64,000 nt of DNA from Cycas panzhihuaensis (Eukaryota; Cycadophyta), in NCBI GenBank assembly GCA_023213395.1, contig CM041465.1:237157741-237221740 (forward strand). The letters are read 5' to 3'. Position 1 is the first letter of the stretch. Each line of letters starts with the position of its first letter. Below the pieces are notes generated by a model. The model was not told where the DNA came from and searched no databases. It saw only the letters and a list, made by a program, of their open reading frames with translations. Shown piece after piece: positions 56,331 to 64,000 of this stretch. A program made the position numbers and the translations under genes.

Positions 56331-57420
56331 TCACTCTTGACAAAGCAGTCCAAATACTCCATGAATACCACCATGGCATTTATAGAGGTCACTTTGGGGG
56401 CCAATCCATGGACCAGAGGATCCTTTGTATGGGCTACTATTAGCCATCCCTCTTCAAGAATGCCCATGCCTTTGCCTTAGGGTGTCGGCGATGTCAGGAA
56501 CATACTAACATCTCTCATGTGCCTTCTGAGCCCCTTCATCCTATCATATCTCTATGGCCTTTCACTTAGTAGGGTCTAGACCTCATCGTGGCTATATCCC
56601 CACCCTCATCATCGTAGCATAAGTTTATCTTGACTGCCATAGAATACTTTATTAAATGGGCAGAAGCCATCCCTCTAGTCACTACCCCTGGTAAGACGAT
56701 AACTACTTTCGTTTACTAGCACATCATTTGCCGCTTTAGGATTCCTGATGTCTTGATCATAGACAACAGATCCCTTTTTTGTAACAAGGAGATGGATGAG
56801 CTTTGTGAGGAATTCAGAATCTCTCACAAAACTTCCTCCCCTTATCACCCCCAAGCAAATGGTGAAGTTGAGTCATTCAACAAGACTCTTGTTAAAATCT
56901 TAAAGAAAACTGTTGCTCAGACTCAAAGAGATTGGTACCTTCAGCTCTCTTCCACACTATGGGCCTACCGTACCTCTATCTGTGCTATTACGGGAATGAC
57001 TCAGTTCTCCCTAGTTTACAGGACTGAGGTGGTACTCTCATTGGAAGTGGAGATTCCCTCTTTACGAGTCTCTCTTCAAGGTCTCATCAATGAGGAGTCG
57101 ATCCGTTAGGCTCGCCTCTTGGACCTCGAAGCCTTAGATAAGAGGCGTTTAGCCACCTACTAGGCTAACCTCACATCTAAAGCCTACTCACAAAGGACCT
57201 ATGATAAATACCTTTATGCTCATCCTTTGTTTCTTGGGGACCACGTCCTTAAATTAGAATATCTTCATGATTACTTGGTCAAATTCAGGCCCAAGTGGGT
57301 TGGGCCCTTCATCATTCTCGAGAGCCTCGATAACAACACCTATAAGATTGCCACCTTGGAGGGCCTTGAGTTTGAGAAAGTTGTTAACATAAAATTACTC
57401 AAAATTCTATTCATGACTTC
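56331..57420 (+). pseudogene. int: Integrase of Tat-4
   Basis: HHCC segment (GIYRGHFGG, CRRCQEHT at about 56370-56510), Asp in GLDLIVAIS (56575), Asp in IIDNRSLF (56758), Glu in NGEVESFNKTL (56865). Thus the DDE triad is present here, unlike Tat-2. The C-terminal WVGPFIILESL (57297) is the GPF/Y module. Stops at a few Gln and Trp positions. Confidence 0.87.
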
Positions 57421-58149
57421 ATCATCACCTTATTCACGCTCCAAAATGAGCCTAAACGATCATCTTAAGTTCGTTTCGATTCGTCCTAGTCACGGGTGGA
57501 ATGACAACTTAAGATGGCTTCTTTCATTTCCTTCTGGTTCCTCCCACAAAACCCTTGCTCCCATTTTCCTTGGGAACCCTGTCCACCTATTTGGGAATCC
57601 CCCAGTTAAGGTGACATTTTGGAGTATCGTCACTCCCATCTTGCTTAGTATTTCCTTTACATATCCCGCTATGCTCCCATGTAGACATATGTGTTGCCTT
57701 GTTTCCTAGCCCCACATATGTCTATCACCTCTACTCATGGTGATAGTGTGTGCTCTTGTTAGGAAAATGGTCCCGCATGAAAAGAAATATACATAACCTA
57801 AACAAATACCATAACACAACATCTCATACAATAATTAGCTCAAAGTGCAATCATATATATATCCTCGTGCATCTATGCATCCTCATACACATACATAAAC
57901 ATGTAAACAAAGCATACATATCATCCATCATACATTATGATACACACCATCATATGCCAAAATGGGGTATCAATCACCCCGTCTATATATATTAATAATC
58001 ATGTGTCATGTCATACAAGTGGTATGGTACATCATCTATGGAAGCTAGTGTCCTTGTAGGGGGGGTACAATCATGTGACTATATATGGTGACCCCCTGGA
58101 GGACCATGCTTTCCCCTGTCTAAAATAAAATAGATACACTACCTTATTG
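57421..58149. other. Tat-4 segment after integrase
   Basis: The first 250 bp carry a plus-strand tail conserved with Tat-2 (HLFGNPPVKVTFWSIVTP, 57582-57640). The rest is AT-rich and has no coding sign. Confidence 0.5.
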
Positions 58150-58747
58150 CTGCCCTGCCTCTGGGGCATCATCTCCTAGTTGATGTAATCCCTCTCCTAG
58201 GGACCACATCCCTCCGAGACTCCTCTTCAGTCTCTGTGAACTCTCTGCCTCACTCCCCTGGTCCCGTGGCCTCCTTGGGGTCATCGCCATAGTGTGGGTC
58301 TATGTCCTTCTCTGCGCTAACTTTAATGCCATGTCCTCTATCAGTCAATCGTATCAGGTCTAGATATGATCTCGCTCTATCTCCACGAGGTAAAGCCTCT
58401 CCTCCATCCCCTAGAGTTGCTCGTCCATCACTGTTATCCAGATATGGCTCCCCATATCCCCTCCAGCTCTTCTCTAAGCCTCTAGTGCCTGCACCTGCCT
58501 CTACAGAGCATCCCTCTCAGCTTAAATGGCATCCATCTTTGCCTGTTATCATCCTGCATGTACCTCGTACTACTGGGACTCTGCAACCCATATATCTCAC
58601 ACCCGTATCAATGGGGCGAATGCTGCCATGTGGCCGCCTGCCGATCTAGGCTCATTGCTGGCCTAGATGGGACACTGCCCCTTTGCATAGGCCCAAGGAA
58701 TATCTCTTAGACTACTGCCTCTACCAGCCTCTGAATGTCTACCATAC

Positions 58748-58860
58748 CTACAAATCCAACATGCCATGTATCAGTACATGTCTATATATATGTCAAACCA
58801 AAATCAAACTATGCATATGCCTGGCAATCAAATGACTACAGGAGAAGGTCATGTCTCACC
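58748..58860 (-). other. Intron 2 of the antisense PMD gene, Tat-4 (113 bp)
   Basis: Donor CTAG|GTGAGA and acceptor GGATTTGTAG, phase 1, as in Tat-2. Confidence 0.7.
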
Positions 58861-60189
58861 TAGTGCAGTTGCTGACTCCTCTACTCGAGTGATCACCTCT
58901 ATCTCAGGCACTCTACCAGTTGCAGGTACCTCCTCCTCCTTGGGTACCTCCTTTTCCACTGCCTTAACTCCTCGAGCATCCCTCTTGTCTGTGGTTAGGG
59001 TAGCTACCGTCTCTCCGGTTCTCCTGACGATCCGTAGCCTGCGGGCCCATGTCACTGGGTCCCTACTCTCCTCTGCAGCTCCTGATGGGCCTGCCTCTCC
59101 ACCTGCAACCCAGATGGACTTGCCTCTCTTACATCTCATGATGAGCCAGCCCCATCACCTCCGTCACCACCCTTGTCATCTCCTGGGGGTACTCCTTTCT
59201 CGTCTGCCTCGTCATCACTATCCCACCTCACTACTCTGTATGGATCTGCTATATAATCTGTCATGGTGAGGAGGTCTAATGATGTAGCCTCTACCAAGAG
59301 ATAGACATGTGCCTAGTCCTCGGTCCCTCTTAACCTGGTCTTCTACCTATGGACCATCATGGCCCACTCTGAGATAGGGTGTGGTCCCCCCGTCTGTGCC
59401 ACTGCTCCAAAGTGGTCAAAAAACTAGCACTATAATAATGTACTATATGATAGACCTCCCTTGCCCGCTGCCTGAATAGCGTCTAATTGTACGACGAGGT
59501 TCACCACTATAAGGGTGGCCCAGTCCATCCTCTCTCCTACCTCACACTAGCATACTACATCCAACCATCCTCCCGGTATGTCCCCATAGTTCTATTTCCA
59601 GGATATCTGGAATAGAATGCATAAGTTAATCAATTGCCTCACTCGAGGAACCCCTCACATCACCATGGTCTGGAGAGGAATCCTTCACCTCTCCCAACTG
59701 TCCAAACCTATGAAAAACATAAATGCCTCCCTGTATGCTGCCTTAGTACTAGGTAGTGCTCTTAGCATCACCAGCCTCCCTGTCGCCAGCACTCCTAGTA
59801 TCCTCCTAACATCCCCAAGCATCACCGATACGTCTCCCACCTGGGGTAGATGGAAGACATGTCTCCTCCTATCCCAATGTGACACTATGTCAACCGGTAA
59901 TCACTGATCTGAGGTATACTAAGGTGTCCCTGTGACCTTCAGCAGGCCATATCTTCACAGGATCTCCCTGTACTCCCTAGTCATCATCTCTATGAAGCTA
60001 AGCATCACCATCCCTATGTTCTCACAGTTCTCCACCACAATCACAACCTGTAAAATATCATAAAACAAGTTAGCACTTGATCTATACTCCCTCCTCGTCC
60101 TTTGGACTGCCTCTCAGCCTCACTTGGTTGAGATTTGGGGTCCCTCAGATCCCATTTCTCTTTTTTCTGCAGTTATGCCTTTACACTGT

Positions 60190-60219
60190 GCCAAACTTTG
60201 CGGTATCACGAAGTTTGGC
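60190..60219. repeat. Interrupted palindrome B in intron 1, Tat-4
   Basis: Arms GCCAAACTT and AAGTTTGGC (9 bp, perfect) around a GCGGTATCAC-type core. It corresponds to 9731-9756 in Tat-2 and to palindrome 1 of the LTRs. Confidence 0.72.
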
Positions 60220-60248
60220 CTAGGTCCCACAGTGACCAAGGCCCCGTG

Positions 60249-60276
60249 GCAAAGATCACGATACTGTGATCTTTGC
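60249..60276. repeat. Interrupted palindrome A in intron 1, Tat-4
   Basis: Perfect 11-bp arms GCAAAGATCAC and GTGATCTTTGC with a 6-bp spacer. The counterpart at 9675-9690 in Tat-2 is weaker. Confidence 0.75.
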
Positions 60277-60718
60277 TGTAGTGTGAATAGCTCCCCCCCC
60301 CAAAAAGGGAGTGGGTTTATGCCAAAAAAATTTAAAAAAATCCTTTCTATGTGCCACAACTGGGCCCACTGGGACCAGGGCTGCCTAATACCCTGATCCT
60401 GCCTCTCTTTGGGTCTAATTTAGACTTTAAGAGGTCACTTCTTGCCTATATAGGGCCTATGAACTTACATAAAAATAACAAAAAAGTAGTAAACTTCAAA
60501 GCATTAGGTGGGTTAGGTTTTTAGAGATCCACTCACTAGATCTAGCCTGGCGCTCGCCATCTTATCCCCATGGTCCCAATGACTATCCTCTAGATCTGAT
60601 TCGACGGTCTAATCTCCCTTTGTGTGTCTTCGAAGTTGGGCAGTGCTCCACTACGTAAGGAAATAGCTCTAAATTCACTCGAGAGCCCGTGAAAATGAAT
60701 CCTATTTTCATTATTTTT

Positions 60719-60727
60719 CCTTATATA
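60719..60727 (-). promoter_or_regulatory. TATA box of the antisense PMD gene, Tat-4
   Basis: TATATAAGG on minus; it begins 167 bp upstream of the inferred ATG at 60560, as in Tat-2. Confidence 0.65.
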
Positions 60728-61258
60728 AGCGGGGGCTCTGACGGGCATTGTCTCTATTTTCACTCTCATGATAGCCCTTTGGATTGTCCCTTACCCTCGA
60801 TCACCTTTGCCTTCTGGCCTTGTCTCTCATTGTGCTCCCATGGCCTTCGTCTCACTCTTTCTTGCAAATGCATTTATGGCACCTTACTGATGCATTTTAT
60901 TTTGTAGGGCCCTTTTGTCTCATTTTTCATGCCACTCCCATGCATGCTCGAGTTTATACTTGTTTGGCTCATTTAGCCATCCTGGACTTATTTTTGTAGC
61001 TCATTCCTACCCTTGGGGTCTCCAAAGGGAATGCTCCCTCTGTTCAGAGTCATTCTTTGCTTTCCAAAGCAACCTTTGGCACCTGAGGGTGCCCTTTTGC
61101 TGCTCGCTCTCAGCCAGTGGTCAAATAGCCTACTCTTGTCCTTGGGTAGGCTTATTGCTAGGTCCTCCTACCCTTTATGGCCATTTATTGCCTGCCATAC
61201 GAGCCTATTTTTTCTTCAACTCTTGTATTATTACATATTTTCTCTACTGAGACATTCG
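60728..61258. other. Tat-4 spacer between antisense promoter and extra RNase H
   Basis: Counterpart of 8764-9224 in Tat-2. Open frames here (for example 60689-60907) are not conserved as proteins. Confidence 0.45.
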
Positions 61259-61690
61259 ATGTCATCATCCATGACTCTCTTCATTTTTACTGATGACAGG
61301 AGCCGCGATAATCCTGGACCTTCTGTCGCTGCATGGATTCTTCACAGTCCCTCTGAATATGATTTTCTGTGCTCCAGAATATTCCTTCCCAAGGCCACTA
61401 ATAACAAAGCTGAGTACACGGTCGTTATCGAAGCCCTCACTGATGTACTATATTTCAATCACAGATCTATTATTCTTTTTTGTGACTCCCAGGTGGTGGT
61501 GTCCCATCTCAACCAGGTTTACCAAGTGTGATGCCCTCACTTGAGAGCCCTCACTCTAACTGCCAGATCCCTACTGGCTAATTTCTAATCTATTGACATC
61601 TAACACATTCTTCGGGCCCTCAACACTGAGGTAGATAGCCTTGTTTGCCTCATCCTTAAGCGCCGCCTCCCTCTTCTTACTAACAGCCCC
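61259..61690 (+). pseudogene. Archaeal-type RNase H (aRNH) of Tat-4
   Basis: MSSSMTLFIFTDDRSRDNPGP (Asp), NNKAEYTVVIEAL (Glu), LFCDSQVVVSHL (Asp), LRALNTEVDSLV (Asp). The four acids are all present, with the family's DNPGP signature after the first. Stops occur after NQVYQV and further on. It lies between the antisense PMD gene and the polypurine tract, as in Tat-2. Confidence 0.82.
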
Positions 61691-62107
61691 TGAGACTTGT
61701 CCGGTCATCCTATCACCCAAGTCTCGGGCTGTCATACAGATCACTTTGCAAATCCATTTACACCTCTGAAAGCTATCTGCTAATGAGGTTAAACTATGGT
61801 GACTACCAGGTTTGCTCACTTCCCCTTTTCCCTGGTACCATCATCATACATTCCTCTTTGCACTTTTACAATGGGGGCAGCCCCCTCATTTTTCTTAGCT
61901 TCTAGTTGATTCTCAGATGGCACATAGGTAGCCCTTATGTTGTCTCCACAGCTGTCCTCATATCCACACATTCTTCCATGACATTTATTGGCACCCTTGA
62001 CTCTTGTCATGATCATGATTTATATATATACATACACATGTGCTACTGACAGTTTTGTTGCTAGCATTTACCATCGCATCGTGCTTTCGAGTGGCGAGGC
62101 TCTGCTG

Positions 62108-62119
62108 CCAAGGGGGCAT
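62108..62119 (+). promoter_or_regulatory. Tat-4 polypurine tract
   Basis: CCAAGGGGGCAT immediately before the 3' LTR. Confidence 0.75.
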
Positions 62120-64000
62120 TGTTTCCTGGCTACCGGGAATGGATATGGATAGGTCTACTCAGGTAGTCTTAGGTATGCTTCTCCATTTTCACTTATACTA
62201 TTTATTTGGAAAGATTGATAGAAGTGTCGCCTCATTGCATGACTGCTTGCTTCATTTATATGATCACTTTACATTTGTTGCCTGGTCATGCTGCTTGTCA
62301 TATTGTGAGCCTATGATGACCTAAAGGGACCTACCTTTCTGTAAGGTAGGCATCCCCATGGCACTTTATGACCCTCAGTGCTATATCCACACCGCCCTGA
62401 GCTTCATTCCATTTGTATGACCCGTTCATGCCTTGATTTTGAGCTCCTGGCACCTTGTTTCTGAGACCTTTGGCCATTGATGCTCTTCTTGCCTTTGTCC
62501 ACATGCATTCTGGACTATCTCAGCCACCTAGATATGAGGGCCTGGACCCTCCCAGGCCTGCCACATCACCTCCTAAGGCTTCCAGAACCTAAATTTTTGC
62601 CATTTTGGCTTTTTGGTCCTGCACTGTTGTAAACTTAGTGGTACCGCGAAGTTTACTATGGTACTGCGAAGTTTATTGTAGTGCGACTATTGTCAGTTAT
62701 TTTTTAAAAACTGTCATGGTAATTCTCACGTTTCCCATGGAATCGCCACATGGCCTCGCATCCACCCCAGCCCTATTCATACCCTATTCACTTGTTTAGG
62801 GCTGGGATGGGTATAAATCTTAAAACCCTCATCATTTTACTAACTCTTAGATCATTTTTTGGCTCTTCAACATAACTATTTCCTGTTGCAATTTCTTCTC
62901 CTTCTCTCTTCCTTCTATAGGTGCATTTACAGGTCTACATTTCCTGTAATTCTAGGCTAGGATCTACCTATAGCAACCTTCTTCCATAGTGGGAAGCTTC
63001 TCTCCAGGCATATCAAGTAAGTTTTAGTGTTGTTCTTCTCCAACTCGCCCAGCAAGTTTCTCCTTCAGTTGTCTCCTGGGATATCTCCTGCAAAACCTTG
63101 TAGGGATCCTCTTCTCTATTGGTTATAGGGATAAACCTGCCCTATATCAGCCCAGCAAGCCCTCCAAACCCTTTTCTTAGGATTTGTGGTATGTTATCCC
63201 TATGTCAGACCCATTTCTTGATTTGTTTACTTACTTTCTTCAGATTTGATTGTAGCAAAACTTGTTTTCATTAAGTTTGGCTTGTTGCTTCTGGGTTATC
63301 ACCTTCCCTCCACTAGTTTTCCTTAAGGGAGCAACAAGGGAAGAACCACGAAGGTTGGGTGAAGAGAGTAAGGTAGGGGTAATCCCCACTTAGTCCTACT
63401 CTCCAAGGGTAATCCCCTTCCCACCTTTTCTTCTCTTGCTCCATGCTCCTCTTGGGTTAATTAAGAATAGGTGAGTCTTAGGCCTGCACTAGATTATCAA
63501 CATATGTAGCCCCTTGCTGCACTTATTCCAAGCCTGCACGCCTCCCATTTGGACTTCTGTCATGTCCCTAATATCATTGGGTACCCCTTGAGAACATTGG
63601 TAAGGGTTTGTACACCAGATTGTTGCCCATAGCAACTCTGCACCTTGATATCCCTCTAATATTTTGTTACCTTTATCCTTGTATTTCTTGGCTATCATAA
63701 GCTATCTTCTACCCTCATCTTACTGTGCTAGTGGGTTGTGTGGAGAACCCAGCGGAGGGTTAGCCATCCTGAGGCTTTCCTTCACTCCGTCTTGCTTGAT
63801 ATACATGTTTGCTTGAGGGAGGATTTTGGAACTTTTTGTAGCAGTTATTTTCCTAACATTTCAACACATACATTACACATATACTTAAATATATATAGCT
63901 TTTCTTTTGTAGCCCCTTCTTGGAAGGGACAAGCCCTTGTATATTCAAGTTGGTGTGGTACTTTCTCGCAAAGGTATAAAGTATCTGGATCTGGGTAAGA
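62120..64000 (+). repeat. Tat-4 3' LTR, first 1.9 kb (truncated by window)
   Basis: Starts TGTTTCCTGGCTACCGGG. Matches 47802 to about 49650. TATAAA at 62812-62817. The second arm of palindrome 1 is duplicated in tandem (about 20 bp, 62641-62680). Confidence 0.9.

Larger units (their letters stand above)
60048..60536 (-). other. Intron 1 of the antisense PMD gene, Tat-4 (489 bp)
   Basis: Donor CTA|GTGAGTGG, acceptor TTTTATGATATTTTACAG (a good T-rich plant 3' site), phase 0. Contains two strong palindromes. Confidence 0.68.
58150..60560 (-). pseudogene. Antisense plant mobile domain (PMD) gene of Tat-4, three exons
   Basis: Minus strand, opposite to gag-pol. Inferred exons: 60560-60537 (MASARLDL, 24 nt as in Tat-2), 60047-58861, and 58747 to about 58150. 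Exon 2 opens VVIVVENCENIGMVML, then, past stops, the PMD block SHWDRRRHVFHLPQVGD (59685-59885 is open), ILGVLATGRLVM, and further on MTDYIADPYRVVRWDSDDEADE and ARRLRIVRR. Exon 3 opens MVDIQRLVEAVV and continues with a coiled-coil-like stretch and a basic tail. Structure and frames agree with Tat-2. Stops make it non-functional. Extra ORFs, some antisense, are known in Tat and Athila elements; the function of this one is unknown. Confidence 0.8.
47802..64000 (+). mobile_element. Tat-4: Ty3/gypsy Tat-type element with antisense PMD gene (3' LTR cut by window end)
   Basis: Plus strand: 5' LTR 47802-50555, PBS, gag, protease, RT, RNase H, integrase, opposite-strand PMD gene, extra RNase H, polypurine tract, 3' LTR from 62120. 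With a 2.75-kb LTR the element should end near 64,870. The 5' end TATCTCTCGG is a mutated TGTTTCCCGG. It interrupts a copia pol; the left target is CCAAC (47797-47801). The LTRs differ by an estimated 10 percent or more where compared. Confidence 0.92.

Overview
This is a gene-poor, transposon-packed stretch of a plant nuclear genome. The signs are Ty3/gypsy elements of the Tat clade, a Ty1/copia element, an L1-type LINE with a plant-style DUF4283 ORF1, a plant mobile domain (PMD) gene, and a broken piece of the conserved oligomeric Golgi complex gene COG1. The species cannot be named from the sequence. No intact host gene, tRNA, rRNA or CRISPR array was recognised, and every coding region carries stops or frameshifts.

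Layout. (1) 1-28,696 is three nested Tat-type elements, all on the minus strand. Tat-2 (5,160-22,041) is complete, with both 2.7-kb LTRs and an exact 5-bp target-site duplication (CTATC). It sits inside Tat-3 (5' LTR 25,583-28,696, gag and protease 22,047-25,327, probably a further piece at 4,809-5,154). Tat-1 (LTR 2,043-4,808, gag 1-1,784) also abuts that piece. (2) 28,697-34,370 is AT-rich and holds a candidate copia LTR with its primer-binding site and a decayed LINE. (3) 34,371-43,104 is a non-autonomous gag-protease element in a head-to-tail LTR-internal-LTR-internal-LTR arrangement, bounded by an exact 5-bp duplication (ATGAC). (4) 44,160-44,986 is a COG1 fragment. (5) 45,212-47,801 is the 3' half of a Tnt1-like copia element. 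It is interrupted at 47,802 by Tat-4 (plus strand), whose 3' LTR runs off the window end.

The most interesting system is in Tat-2 and Tat-4. Between integrase and a second, archaeal-type RNase H, each carries a gene on the opposite strand to gag-pol. In both copies it has a TATA box, a 24-nt first coding exon 167 bp downstream of the TATA start, an intron of about 485 bp, a PMD exon, a second intron of about 112 bp and a coiled-coil exon. The inferred splice sites join homologous reading frames in both copies. The first intron holds interrupted palindromes whose core (AAACTT..GGTACC..AAGTTT) also recurs in the LTRs, with paired changes that keep the symmetry. In both copies the pol RNase H lacks its first catalytic Asp while the extra RNase H keeps all four acidic positions.

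All coordinates were read by eye; LTR ends are usually good to a few bases, domain edges to about 50 bp.
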